This document shows, piece after piece, positions 16,507 to 25,566 of a DNA stretch of 41,687 nucleotides. The stretch comes from DATAEG01 sp036258135 (lineage in GTDB: Bacteria; Actinomycetota; Actinomycetes; Mycobacteriales; Jatrophihabitantaceae), in NCBI GenBank assembly GCA_036258135.1, contig DATAEG010000140.1, positions 1-41,687 of the forward strand, read 5' to 3'. Position numbers and translations under genes: made by a program. A model generated the notes under the pieces. That model searched no databases. It was not told the DNA's origin and was given only the letters and a program-made list of their open reading frames with translations. Position 1 is the first letter of the stretch. Every line of letters starts with the position of its first letter.

Positions 16507-17589
16507 TCAGTCGGCGATCGCCGGAGCCGGCACGGCGTGGGTGATGGTAGCTGAGCCCAGCACGACGTCCTCGGCGTAGCAGACGAGGGCCTGGCCCGCG
16601 GCCACGCCCCGCTCTGGGCTTATCAGCCGGGCCGTCACTTGGTCGTCGGTGACGGAGACGCGGGCCGGGATGGCGCGGCCATGGGCGCGTAGCTGGACCG
16701 TGCAGTCGAATTCCGTGCACGGCGCGGCTCCGTTCGTCCACACCGGTCGAGATCCGGTCAGCTCGTCGACCTCGAGGCGGGCTGCAGTTCCCACGGTGAC
16801 GGTGTTGCTGACCGGCGAGATGGACAGGACGTAGCGCGCCCGGCCGTCGGCGGTGTCGGCCAGGCCCAGTCCGCGGCGCTGGCCCACGGTGAAGCCGAAG
16901 CTGCCGCTGTGGTGCCCGACGGCGCGGCCGGTCTCGACGTCGACGATGGGCCCCTGCCGTTCTCCCAGCTGCCTGCGCAGGAAACCCTGAGTGTCGCCGT
17001 CGGGGATGAAGCAGATGTCGTGCGAGTCCGGCTTGCGGGCCACCGCCAGCCCGCGTCGGGCCGCCTCCGCGCGGACCTCGTCCTTGGTGGTGTCGCCGAT
17101 CGGGAACACCGCGCGGGCGAGCTGGTCCGGTCGGAGCACGGCGAGGACGTAGGACTGGTCCTTGGCCGCGTCCACCGAACGACGCAGCACGCCACGCTCA
17201 AGCCGGGCGTGGTGGCCGGTGACGACCGCGTCGAAGCCGAGCGCGACGGCGCGGTCCAGCACGGCCGCGAACTTGATCTTCTCGTTACAGCGCAGGCACG
17301 GGTTAGGCGTCCGGCCGGCGGCGTACTCGGCGACGAAGTCGTCGATGACGTCGGCTCGAAACCGCTCGGCTAGGTCCCAGACATAGAAGGGGATACCGAT
17401 CACGTCCGCGGCCCGGCGCGCGTCGCGGGCGTCCTCCAGCGTGCAGCAGCCGCGGGCGCCCTCGCGCGACGTGGCCGGCTTGGCCGCGAGCGCCAGATGC
17501 ACGCCGACCACGTCGAGTCCGGCGTCGACGGCCCGGGCCGCGGCCACCGCCGAGTCGACGCCGCCGCTCATGGCGGCGAGAACCCTCAT
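16507..17589 (-). CDS. mnmA: tRNA-specific 2-thiouridylase MnmA
   Basis: Transfers sulfur to U34 of Lys, Glu and Gln tRNAs using ATP. The 360-residue protein has the PP-loop SGGVDS (8-13), the catalytic Cys in NPCLRCN (Cys101, matching E. coli Cys102), the second Cys in HDICFIPDG (Cys193), and the GFTVGQRRGLG segment of the central domain followed by the C-terminal barrel. An extra CC pair occurs at residues 48-49. Its ATG overlaps the stop of the cysteine desulfurase gene (ATGA), tying it to its sulfur donor. Confidence 0.95.
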   Translation of the reverse strand: MRVLAAMSGGVDSAVAAARAVDAGLDVVGVHLALAAKPATSREGARGCCTLEDARDARRAADVIGIPFYVWDLAERFRADVIDDFVAEYAAGRTPNPCLRCNEKIKFAAVLDRAVALGFDAVVTGHHARLERGVLRRSVDAAKDQSYVLAVLRPDQLARAVFPIGDTTKDEVRAEAARRGLAVARKPDSHDICFIPDGDTQGFLRRQLGERQGPIVDVETGRAVGHHSGSFGFTVGQRRGLGLADTADGRARYVLSISPVSNTVTVGTAARLEVDELTGSRPVWTNGAAPCTEFDCTVQLRAHGRAIPARVSVTDDQVTARLISPERGVAAGQALVCYAEDVVLGSATITHAVPAPAIAD

Positions 17590-18830
17590 TCGGTCATCGG
17601 CCCCGGGGTCCCCGCGAAATCGCGAAGGCGATTTCGTGGGGTGGTTGAAAGCACGCCGAGGAACCTCGGGTCCCGCGCGCGACGGGCCCGCTCAACGATT
17701 CCAGCAATGAGATCCAGCACCGCGTCGACGTCAGCCTCGGTCGAGGTATGTCCCAGGGTGAAGCGCAACGATGCCCGCGCCACCTCGGGATCGATGCCGA
17801 GCGCCAGCAGCACGTGCGACGGGCTGGCCACCCCGGAGGAGCAGGCCGAGCCGGTCGAGCAGGCGATCCCGGCCGCGTCGAGCAGCATGAGCAGGGAGTC
17901 GCCCTCGCAGCCCGGGAAACTCACGTTGAGGTTGCCGGGCAGCCGATTCCCGGCACAGCCGTTGCAGACCGCGTCCGGCACCCGCGCCAGGATGCCGGCG
18001 CGCAGGCGGTCGCGCAGGGCGGCCAGGCGCAGCGCCTCGTCCTCACGCTGCGCCACCGCCAGCGACACGGCGGTGGCCAGTCCCACGATCCCGGCGGCGT
18101 CGAGAGTGCCTGAGCGCACGTCGCGCTCCTGGCCGCCACCGTGCAGCAGCGGCACGCAGGGCACGTCCCGTCCGAGCAGCAGCGCGCCGACACCAACCGG
18201 TCCGCCGAGCTTGTGCCCGGTGAGGCTGAGCGCGGCGACGCCGGACTCGGCGAAGTGCACGGGCAGGGCGCCGACCGCCTGAATCGCGTCTGTATGCAGC
18301 AGCACACCGTGCTCGGCGGCGAGGGCGCTCAGTGCGGCTATCGGCTGGACCGTGCCTACCTCGTTGTTGGCCCACATGACCGCAGCCACGGCGATCTCGT
18401 CGGCATGCGCGGCCAGCTCGGCCTCGAACGCGGCCACTGACACCCGGCCGACGTGGTCCACCGGCAGCCACGTCACCTCGGCGCCTTCGTGCTCGGCCAG
18501 CCACTCGACGGCGTCCATGACCGCGTGGTGCTCGACGGCGCTGGCTACGACTCGGCGCCGTCGCGGATCGCGGTTGCGCCGCCCCCAGAAGATGCCCTTG
18601 ACGGCCAGGTTGTCCGCCTCCGTGCCGCCGCCGGTGAAAATCACCTCCGACGGACGCGCGCCCAGTGCGTCTGCAATCTTCTCGCGGGATTCTTCGACGC
18701 GGCGCCGAGCCGCGCGACCCGCCGCGTGCAGCGACGACGGATTGCCCGTCTCCGCCATGGCAGCGGTCATGGCACCAATGGCTTCAGGGAGCATCGGTGT
18801 GGTGGCGGCGTGATCGAGGTAGGGGGCCAT
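17586..18830 (-). CDS. Cysteine desulfurase (IscS/NifS type) supplying sulfur to MnmA
   Basis: A PLP enzyme that releases sulfur from cysteine as an enzyme persulfide. The 414 residues start MAPYLDHAATTP. PLP-site features are VEHHAV, NNEVGT and Lys207 in LTGHKLGG; the persulfide Cys is Cys330 in GSACSSG. The start is ATG 18830; open frame continues upstream but has no homology. Coupling to mnmA by ATGA indicates a dedicated sulfur donor for tRNA thiolation. The C-terminal tail (about residues 397-407) is encoded by a strong palindrome and looks like an add-on to the family's usual end. Confidence 0.93.
   Translation of the reverse strand: MAPYLDHAATTPMLPEAIGAMTAAMAETGNPSSLHAAGRAARRRVEESREKIADALGARPSEVIFTGGGTEADNLAVKGIFWGRRNRDPRRRRVVASAVEHHAVMDAVEWLAEHEGAEVTWLPVDHVGRVSVAAFEAELAAHADEIAVAAVMWANNEVGTVQPIAALSALAAEHGVLLHTDAIQAVGALPVHFAESGVAALSLTGHKLGGPVGVGALLLGRDVPCVPLLHGGGQERDVRSGTLDAAGIVGLATAVSLAVAQREDEALRLAALRDRLRAGILARVPDAVCNGCAGNRLPGNLNVSFPGCEGDSLLMLLDAAGIACSTGSACSSGVASPSHVLLALGIDPEVARASLRFTLGHTSTEADVDAVLDLIAGIVERARRARDPRFLGVLSTTPRNRLRDFAGTPGPMTE
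17610..17641. repeat. Palindromic REP-like element inside the cysteine desulfurase 3' end
   Basis: CCCCGCGAAATCGC (17610-17623) and GCGATTTCGTGGGG (17628-17641) form 14-base arms with one G:T pair around the loop GAAG. The element is in frame and encodes part of the C-terminal tail. Its form resembles small dispersed palindromes; other genomic copies cannot be seen here. Confidence 0.6.
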
Positions 18831-18844
18831 TCCGTCTGCCGAGT

Positions 18845-20266
18845 CTACGGGGACGCCACGGCCACAGGGGTGCGCGCCAAACGGACCGGCGGCCGCGCCC
18901 GACCGCTCAGCACCACGCCCAGGACGCAGATGGCGACCATGAGCAGGTCGACGGTCACGAACGCAGTGGTGTAACTCACCGTGCCACGCGCCGCGGCCGC
19001 CACCAGCACGCCGCCGATGCCCGTGGTGAACGCCGAGACGACCCCGTCGGCGAGTTGCAGCGCGGCCGAGTCGCGGCCGCGGTCGGTGTCGTTGGTGCAG
19101 TTGAGCAGCAGGACACCGACCGTGGACATGGCCAGTCCCATGCCCACTCCGGCGAGCGCCCAGAACGGGTACGCCGCCCAGCCGGTGGCGCCCGGCAGCG
19201 CCGACACCGCCATGCCGGTTCCGCCGATGGAGATGAACAGGAAGCCGGTCCGGACGAGGCGTTGCCGCTCGGGTCCGCGGTACCGGCTTTGCAACCACGA
19301 GCCGACCGACCACCCGACCGCCGATCCGACCAACGGCAGCGCCGCGGTGGTCGGCGCGAAGCCGTGCTGGACGGTGAGCGATAGCGGGACGAGGGCGTCG
19401 ATGCCGAAGAAAGCGCCGGCGAGCATGCCGCGGAAGGCCACCGCGGTGGGCACGCCGCGCCGGACGGTGGCGGTACCGGGCGGCAGCAGGACGCGCAGCG
19501 CCCAGGCGAGCGCGGCCACTGCGGCCGGGATCAGCAGCAGCCACGGCAGGCTCGGGTGCTGCCCGGCCTGCTCCAGCACGGCGATGGCGATCGCGGCCAC
19601 GAAGGCACGACCGATCCGCGACATGCCGTTCCCCGGACCGACCGCCCCTCGGGCCGGCAGCACTCGTAACGACGCGGCGGTGAGCACCGCGCCGACCAGC
19701 ACCAAGGGGACCAGGCCGAGGAACACCAGCCGCCACGTCAGGTGTTGCGTCAGCGACCCGGCGACGGGCGGGCCGAGCAGCGACGGCAGCACCCAGGCCG
19801 ACGAGATCGCGGCGAAGAAGCGCGGCCGTAGCGCCGCCGGGTACAGCTCGCCGATGACCACGTACAGCGCGGTGATGATCAGTCCGCCGCCGAGGCCCTG
19901 CACGACGCGGCCGAGCACCAGCTGCCACATGGTCTGGGCCAGTCCCGAGACCAGTAGTCCCGAGACGAAGAGCACCAAGCCCAGATTCATTGGTGTCCGT
20001 GGACCGCGCCGGTCGCTCATGACCGACGACGTGACCATGCCGACGACGTTGGCTATCAGGAAGCCGGTGAACGCCCAGCCGTACGCCCCCAGTCCGTGCA
20101 GCTCGCGGGCCGCGGTCGGCAGCGCGGCCGAGACCGACATGGCCTCGAACGCGACCATCGTGACGAGGATCAGCAGCCCGGCGCTTACCGCACGCAGTGG
20201 CCCGGAGAAGATGCCGGCCGGCGGAGGTGCGTCGGTCCAGATGTCTCCGGACCGAACCGCACTCAT
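18845..20266 (-). CDS. MFS drug efflux transporter, 14-TM (DHA2/EmrB-QacA type)
   Basis: A 473-residue integral membrane protein with about 14 hydrophobic segments, from LLILVTMVAFEAMSV to the last near LLMVAICVLGVVLSG. Motif A is seen as SDRRGPRT after TM2, and the Gly-rich GRVVQGLGGGLI after TM3/TM4. Proton-driven export of organic compounds is the family role; the substrate is unknown. The ATG at 20266 is preferred; a GTG at 20275 would add three residues. It is divergent from glpK, and a GCTTGA/TCAAGC dyad lies between them. The cysteine desulfurase gene follows 14 bases downstream. Confidence 0.85.
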   Translation of the reverse strand: MSAVRSGDIWTDAPPPAGIFSGPLRAVSAGLLILVTMVAFEAMSVSAALPTAARELHGLGAYGWAFTGFLIANVVGMVTSSVMSDRRGPRTPMNLGLVLFVSGLLVSGLAQTMWQLVLGRVVQGLGGGLIITALYVVIGELYPAALRPRFFAAISSAWVLPSLLGPPVAGSLTQHLTWRLVFLGLVPLVLVGAVLTAASLRVLPARGAVGPGNGMSRIGRAFVAAIAIAVLEQAGQHPSLPWLLLIPAAVAALAWALRVLLPPGTATVRRGVPTAVAFRGMLAGAFFGIDALVPLSLTVQHGFAPTTAALPLVGSAVGWSVGSWLQSRYRGPERQRLVRTGFLFISIGGTGMAVSALPGATGWAAYPFWALAGVGMGLAMSTVGVLLLNCTNDTDRGRDSAALQLADGVVSAFTTGIGGVLVAAAARGTVSYTTAFVTVDLLMVAICVLGVVLSGRARPPVRLARTPVAVASP

Positions 20267-20292
20267 AGCCACCACTCTGACACTTCATGCAC

Positions 20293-20306
20293 GCTTGAAA
20301 TCAAGC
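20293..20306. promoter_or_regulatory. Operator-like dyad between the MFS gene and glpK
   Basis: GCTTGA-AA-TCAAGC is a perfect inverted repeat in the divergent gap, 27 bases upstream of the MFS start and 49 bases upstream of glpK. It is the size of a MarR- or IclR-type site. No regulator gene is adjacent, so which gene it controls is unknown. Confidence 0.4.
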
Positions 20307-20354
20307 CGGATATCGCCTCGGACATTCCGCCCCGGCCCCCAGAGGTGAGGAACG

Positions 20355-21896
20355 TTGCAGAATCCACCCATGGCCGACTTCATCGGGGCGCTCGACCAAG
20401 GCACCACCAGCACCCGCTTCATGATCTTCGATCACGCCGGGCAGGTCGTGGGGCGCCACCAGCTCGAGCACCGGCAGATCCTGCCGAGGCCGGGTTGGGT
20501 GGAGCACGACCCGATCGAGATCTGGGCACGGGCCGTCTCGACCATGGAGAGTGCACTGGTGGGGGCCGGCCTGAAGGCCGCGGACCTGGCCGCCATCGGG
20601 ATCACCAACCAGCGGGAGACGACGGTGGTCTGGGACCGCCGGACCGGCCGTCCGTACCACAACGCGATCGTCTGGCAGGACACCCGCACCGACCGGATCG
20701 CGGCCGCGCTCGAGCGCGACGGCCGCGGCGACGTCATCCGTCAGAAGGCGGGCCTGCCCCCGGCGACGTACTTCTCCGGCGGCAAGATCGAGTGGCTGCT
20801 CGACAGTGTCGACGGGCTGCGCGAGGCGGCCGAGCGCGGCGACGTCCTGTTCGGCAACACCGACTCCTGGGTCAGCTGGCGGCTCACCGGCGGGGCCGAC
20901 GGCGGCCATCACGTCACGGACGTGACGAACGCCAGCCGCACCATGCTCATGGATCTCGAGACCCTCGATTGGGACGACGAGCTCCTGGAGACCTTCGACG
21001 TACCCCGGTCCATGCTTCCGGCCATCCGATCGTCGTCGGACGCCGAGGGCTACGGCGTGGTCCGGCGGCCGGCGGAGCTGGCCGGCGTCGCCATCACCGG
21101 CGTCCTCGGCGACCAGCACGCCGCCACGGTCGGCCAGGTCTGCTTCAGCCCTGGCGAGGCCAAAAACACCTACGGAACGGGTAACTTTCTGCTGCTCAAC
21201 ACCGGGACCGAACCGGTGCGCAGCAAGAACGGCCTGCTCACCACCGTCTGCTACCGGTTCGGCGGCGAGCCCGCGGTGTACGCGCTGGAGGGCTCGATCG
21301 CCGTCACCGGGTCGGCGGTGCAGTGGCTGCGCGACCAGCTGGGCATCATCAGCCGGGCCGAGGAGATCGAGGCGTTAGCGCGCCGCGTCGAGGACAACGG
21401 CGGCGTCTACTTCGTGCCCGCCTTCTCGGGCCTGTTCGCGCCGTACTGGCGCAGCGACGCGCGCGGCGCCATCGTCGGACTGTCCCGCTTCAACACGGCC
21501 AGCCACATCGCCCGGGCCACCCTCGAGGCTATCTGCTACCAGAGCCGCGACGTGGTCGAGGCCATGTACGCCGACTCCGGGGTTCGGCTCGACGTGCTTA
21601 AAGTGGACGGCGGCGTGACCGCCAACGACCTCTGCATGCAGCTTCAGGCCGACATCCTGGGTGTGCCGGTCAGCCGTCCAGAGGTGGCCGAGACGACGGC
21701 GTTGGGGGCGGCCTACGCGGCCGGGCTCGCGGTCGGGTTCTGGCGCGACACCGACGAGCTGCGCACAAACTGGGCCGAGTCGAAGCGCTGGGCACCAACG
21801 TGGTCAGCCGACCAGCGCGAGCGGGGCTACCGAGGGTGGAAGAAGGCCGTCGAGCGCACGATCGGGTGGGTCGATGTGGACGCGGCGCCCTCATGA
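20355..21896 (+). CDS. glpK: Glycerol kinase
   Basis: Phosphorylates glycerol to glycerol 3-phosphate using ATP. A FGGY-family kinase of 513 residues. Conserved segments include FIGALDQGTTSTRFMIFD, GITNQRETTVVWDR, TGRPYHNAIVWQDTRT, the second-lobe GDQHAATVGQ and KNTYGTGNFLL, and KVDGGVTANDLCMQ. The TTG at 20355 has the better spacing to GTGAGG (20345-20350). The ATG at 20370, MADFIGALDQ, matches most relatives but lies 19 bases from that site. Its stop overlaps the glpD start. No glpF facilitator gene precedes it. Confidence 0.95.
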   Translation: MQNPPMADFIGALDQGTTSTRFMIFDHAGQVVGRHQLEHRQILPRPGWVEHDPIEIWARAVSTMESALVGAGLKAADLAAIGITNQRETTVVWDRRTGRPYHNAIVWQDTRTDRIAAALERDGRGDVIRQKAGLPPATYFSGGKIEWLLDSVDGLREAAERGDVLFGNTDSWVSWRLTGGADGGHHVTDVTNASRTMLMDLETLDWDDELLETFDVPRSMLPAIRSSSDAEGYGVVRRPAELAGVAITGVLGDQHAATVGQVCFSPGEAKNTYGTGNFLLLNTGTEPVRSKNGLLTTVCYRFGGEPAVYALEGSIAVTGSAVQWLRDQLGIISRAEEIEALARRVEDNGGVYFVPAFSGLFAPYWRSDARGAIVGLSRFNTASHIARATLEAICYQSRDVVEAMYADSGVRLDVLKVDGGVTANDLCMQLQADILGVPVSRPEVAETTALGAAYAAGLAVGFWRDTDELRTNWAESKRWAPTWSADQRERGYRGWKKAVERTIGWVDVDAAPS

Positions 21897-23599
21897 TCCC
21901 GCAGCCGCTCTCCCCCACCGCGCGCACCGACGCCCTGCGCGCCATGGCGGCCGCACCCGAGCTCGATGTTCTCGTCATCGGCGGCGGGGTCGTCGGGGCG
22001 GGGGCCGCCCTCGACGCCGTGACCCGCGGACTGTCCACCGCCATCGTCGACGCCCGGGACTGGGCCAGCGGCACGTCCAGTCGCTCCAGCAAGCTGATCC
22101 ACGGCGGGCTGCGGTACCTGGAGATGCTCGACTTCGGTCTGGTCCGGGAGGCGCTCGGCGAACGCGGCCTGATGCTCAGCCGACTGGCGCCGCACCTCGT
22201 CCGTCCGGTGCCGTTCCTCTACCCGTTGCGGCACCGCGGCTGGGAGCGGCCTTACGTCGGGGCGGGTGTGCTCCTTTACGACACGATGAGCGCCGCCGCC
22301 CGGACGGGCAGCGGCCTGCCGCACCACCGGCACATGACCCGCCGCCAGGCGCTACGTGAAGCGCCGTGCCTGGCGCCGCACGCGCTCACCGGTGCGGTGC
22401 AGTACTACGACGCCCAGGTCGACGACGCCCGGCACACGATGACGTTGATCCGTACCGCCGTCTCCTACGGGGCGCACGCCGCCAACCGGGCCAAGGTCGT
22501 CGGGTTCCTGCGCGAGGGGGAACGAGTAACCGGCGCCCAGCTGGTCGAGTCCGAGAGCGGCGCCCGGGTGGAGGTCCGGGCCAAGCAGGTGATCAACGCC
22601 ACCGGCGTCTGGACCGATGACACCCAGCGGATGGCCGACACTCGCGGGCAGTTCCACATCCGCGCCTCCAAGGGCATCCACCTCGTCGTCCCGCGCGACC
22701 GGCTGCAGTCCAGGACCGGGCTCATCCTGCGCACCGAGACGAGCGTGCTGCTCGTCATCCCTTGGGGACGGCACTGGATCATCGGGACCACTGACACCGA
22801 CTGGGCGCTGGACAAATCTCACCCGGCGGCCAGCTCTCGCGACATCGACTACCTGCTCAAGCACGTCAACTCGGTGCTGCGCTCGCCGCTCAGCCGCGCC
22901 GACGTCGAGGGCGTCTACGCCGGACTGCGGCCGCTGCTGTCCGGTGAATCGGAGCCGACGTCCAAGCTCTCCCGCGAGCACGTGGTCGGTCACCCGGTGC
23001 CCGGCCTGGTCGTGGTGGCGGGCGGGAAGTACACCACCTACCGCGTCATGGCCGCAGACGCCGTCAACGAGACGGTCCGCGGCCTAGACCAGAAGGTGCC
23101 GGACTCTTGTACCGCGTTCATCCCGCTGGTCGGTGCCGACGGCTACCGGGCCCGCGTAAACCAGCGACATGCCATAGCCGGATCGGCCAAGCTCCACGTG
23201 GCGCGCATCGAGCATCTGCTGGGCCGCTACGGATCGATGATCGACGAAGTGCTGCGCCTGATCGAGGACGATCGCACGCTGGCCGAGCCGCTGCCGGGTG
23301 CCGACGACTACCTGCGCGCCGAGGTCGTCTACGCCTGCACGCACGAGGGCGCGCGGCACCTGGAGGACGTGCTGGCCCGGCGCACCCGCATCTCGATCGA
23401 GTCATGGGACCGCGGAGTGCAGGCCGCACCGGTGGCCGCGGCGCTGATGGCCGGAGCGCTCGGCTGGGACGACGCGCGTACCAGCCGCGAGGTGGACTAC
23501 TACCGGGCGCGGGTCCAGGCCGAGCGGGAGTCCCAGGAGCAGCAGGACGACGTCGCGGCGGACGCCGCCCGGTTGCTGGCCCCGGACATCTCGTCGTAG
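21893..23599 (+). CDS. glpD: Aerobic glycerol-3-phosphate dehydrogenase (FAD)
   Basis: Membrane-associated flavoenzyme that oxidises glycerol 3-phosphate to dihydroxyacetone phosphate and passes electrons to quinone. The 568-residue protein has the FAD dinucleotide fold VLVIGGGVVGAGAALDAV, the GlpD signature SSRSSKLIHGGLRYLE, IPWGRHWIIGTTDTDW and GGKYTTYRVMA, plus the C-terminal cap domain. The ATG at 21893 overlaps the glpK stop (ATGA), so translation is coupled. With GlpK it forms the complete glycerol-to-DHAP route. It ends 23 bases from the convergent etfA. Confidence 0.95.
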   Translation: MIPQPLSPTARTDALRAMAAAPELDVLVIGGGVVGAGAALDAVTRGLSTAIVDARDWASGTSSRSSKLIHGGLRYLEMLDFGLVREALGERGLMLSRLAPHLVRPVPFLYPLRHRGWERPYVGAGVLLYDTMSAAARTGSGLPHHRHMTRRQALREAPCLAPHALTGAVQYYDAQVDDARHTMTLIRTAVSYGAHAANRAKVVGFLREGERVTGAQLVESESGARVEVRAKQVINATGVWTDDTQRMADTRGQFHIRASKGIHLVVPRDRLQSRTGLILRTETSVLLVIPWGRHWIIGTTDTDWALDKSHPAASSRDIDYLLKHVNSVLRSPLSRADVEGVYAGLRPLLSGESEPTSKLSREHVVGHPVPGLVVVAGGKYTTYRVMAADAVNETVRGLDQKVPDSCTAFIPLVGADGYRARVNQRHAIAGSAKLHVARIEHLLGRYGSMIDEVLRLIEDDRTLAEPLPGADDYLRAEVVYACTHEGARHLEDVLARRTRISIESWDRGVQAAPVAAALMAGALGWDDARTSREVDYYRARVQAERESQEQQDDVAADAARLLAPDISS

Positions 23600-23622
23600 C
23601 CCATCAGACGCGCTTCACCGCG

Positions 23623-24579
23623 CTACTTGCGCTTGGCGATCTCCTCGGTCAGCGCCGGGGCCACGTCGAACAGGTCGCCAACCACGCCGAAGTCGGCCAG
23701 TTCGAAGATCGGCGCCTCAGGATCCTTGTTGATCGCCACGATCGTCTTCGACGTCTGCATGCCCGCGCGGTGCTGGATCGCGCCGGAGATACCGACCGCG
23801 ACGTAGAGCTGCGGCGAGACAGTGACGCCGGTCTGGCCGACCTGCATCGTATGCGGCACCCAGCCGGCGTCAGTGGCCGCCCGGGAGGCACCCACCGCGG
23901 CGCCGAGCGAGTCGGCCAGCTTCTCGATGATCGCGAAGTTCTCCGCGGAGCCGACCCCGCGGCCGCCGGAGACGATCACCGACGCGTCCGTGAGGGATGG
24001 TCGCGAGCCCTTCTCCTCGACGACGGTCTCCTCGACCACGGCCGCCTTGGCAGCGTCGGAGAGCTCGACCGGGACGGGAACGACGTCGGCGGTGCCATCG
24101 GCCTGTTCGGGCCCGACGGAGTTGGCCCGCAACGTGATCACCGGCACGCCCGCGGACACCCGCGAGTGCACCTCGACCGATCCCCCGAACACGGACTGGT
24201 GCGCCGCACCGTCCGCCTCGATTCCGACGGCGTCGGTGAGGATCCCGCTGCCGATCTTGAACGCCAACCGGGCGGCGATCTCCTTGTTGTCCCGTCCGGT
24301 GGCCAGCAGCACGGCGGCCGGACTGGCCTGCGCCACGAGTTCCGCGAGCACTTCAGCGGCGGGCGCCACGAGGAAGCCGACGAGGTCGTTACTCTCCGCG
24401 GCGTAGATCTTGGCGGCGCCATAGGACGCGAGCGTCTCGCGCAGTGCCGCCGCCGCGCCGGGCGCGCCCAAAACAACGGCGCTGGGCTCGCCCAGCGAAC
24501 GCGCAGCGGTGAGCAGTTCGAACGTCGCCTTCTTAACCGTGCCGTCGGCGTGGTCGACGAGAACCAATACCTCAGCCAT
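23623..24579 (-). CDS. etfA: Electron transfer flavoprotein alpha subunit
   Basis: The 318-residue FAD-carrying subunit that takes electrons from acyl-CoA dehydrogenases. The C-terminal FAD domain is clear: SGGRGVGS, VGASRAATDAGW, QVGQTGVTVSPQLYVAVGIS, GAIQHRAGM and the AINKDPEAPIFELADFG signature. The N-terminal part is the ETF domain (VLVLVDHADGTVKKATFEL). It follows etfB by 33 bases on the same strand. The start is ATG 24579, with a GAAAGGG site upstream. Confidence 0.95.
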   Translation of the reverse strand: MAEVLVLVDHADGTVKKATFELLTAARSLGEPSAVVLGAPGAAAALRETLASYGAAKIYAAESNDLVGFLVAPAAEVLAELVAQASPAAVLLATGRDNKEIAARLAFKIGSGILTDAVGIEADGAAHQSVFGGSVEVHSRVSAGVPVITLRANSVGPEQADGTADVVPVPVELSDAAKAAVVEETVVEEKGSRPSLTDASVIVSGGRGVGSAENFAIIEKLADSLGAAVGASRAATDAGWVPHTMQVGQTGVTVSPQLYVAVGISGAIQHRAGMQTSKTIVAINKDPEAPIFELADFGVVGDLFDVAPALTEEIAKRK

Positions 24580-24612
24580 GAGCTCGGATAACCCTTTCGT
24601 CGTCGACCGCAG

Positions 24613-25395
24613 TCAGATGATCTTCTTGGAGGCGAGGAAGTCGGCGATGGCCGCGGCGCCGCTGCCAGCGTCGTCCTTCACGATCACGCCGGCCTGCCGC
24701 GGCGGTGCGGGGGTGAAGTCGAGAACCTCGCTGGTGGCGTGCGCAAGGCCGACGTCGTCGGGGGACATGCCCAGGTCCGCCACGGTCAGCGTCTGCACCG
24801 GCTTGCTCTTGGCCGCCATGATCCCTTTGAACGACGGGTAGCGCGGCTCGTTGATCTTCTCGACGACGCTCACGACCGCGGGCAGCTGGCCATGCACCGA
24901 CGTGTATCCGTCGTCGCGTTGCCGCTCGATGGTGACCGTCGAGCCGTCGACGGTGACCTTGCGCGCGTGCGTCAACTGGGCCACGCCGAGCACCTCGGCG
25001 AGCAATGCCGGGACCACGGACAGCCGCGCGTCGGTCGACTCCGACCCGGCCACCACCAGGTCCCAGTCGACGGTGCCGAGCGCCTTCGCCAGCACCTGGG
25101 CCGTCTGGATGGCGCAGGCGCCGTGCAGCGCCGGGTCGCTGACGTGCACCGCCTTGTCCGCTCCCATCGACAGCGCCTTGCGGATGGACTCCGCGGTGCG
25201 TTCCGGCCCCATCGAGAGGATCGTCACCTCACCGCCGTGCGCCTCTTTGAGCCGCAGACCCTCCTCGATGGCGTACTCGTCGATCTCGTTGATCACGGCG
25301 TCGACCGACTCTCGGTCCAACGTGTTGTCGGTCTCCGACAGCCGACGTTCGGCCCAGGTGTCCGGTACCTGCTTGACCAGGACGACGATGTTCAT
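24613..25395 (-). CDS. etfB: Electron transfer flavoprotein beta subunit
   Basis: The 260-residue partner of EtfA in fatty-acid and amino-acid oxidation. It starts MNIVVLVKQVPDT, with the beta-subunit signature region VVAGSESTDARLSVVPALLA, the EtfB segment LPAVVSVVEKINEPRYPSF, and the C-terminal arm. It is first of the etfB-etfA operon. A TACTC/GAGTA dyad 45 bases upstream overlaps a -10-like TAACAT, so repressor control is likely. Confidence 0.95.
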   Translation of the reverse strand: MNIVVLVKQVPDTWAERRLSETDNTLDRESVDAVINEIDEYAIEEGLRLKEAHGGEVTILSMGPERTAESIRKALSMGADKAVHVSDPALHGACAIQTAQVLAKALGTVDWDLVVAGSESTDARLSVVPALLAEVLGVAQLTHARKVTVDGSTVTIERQRDDGYTSVHGQLPAVVSVVEKINEPRYPSFKGIMAAKSKPVQTLTVADLGMSPDDVGLAHATSEVLDFTPAPPRQAGVIVKDDAGSGAAAIADFLASKKII

Positions 25396-25440
25396 GCTGG
25401 CGGTAATCCTCTCGAAGGCGGCACGCTCTGACGGCTATGT

Positions 25441-25452
25441 TACTCACGAGTA
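25441..25452 (-). promoter_or_regulatory. Operator-like dyad upstream of etfBA
   Basis: TACTC-AC-GAGTA is a perfect five-base-arm inverted repeat. On the minus strand it runs into TAACAT (25437-25442), a reasonable -10 box for etfB. This is the position of a TetR-type repressor site. The regulator is not in the window. Confidence 0.45.
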
Positions 25453-25566
25453 GCTTCTGCGGGCCGGGCTGTTGAGGTGATTCCCGTCCCGCCCGACTGA
25501 CGTCCACACAGGCTACGTTCGGCCCCTGACGACCGCTACGCGCGTGGTCTGCTCCATGCTGGGCTG

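Noticed and set aside
17586..20288. 900-codon apparent fusion of an Arg-rich region with the cysteine desulfurase
   Set aside because: The upstream half is an out-of-frame reading of the MFS gene; the desulfurase begins cleanly at ATG 18830.
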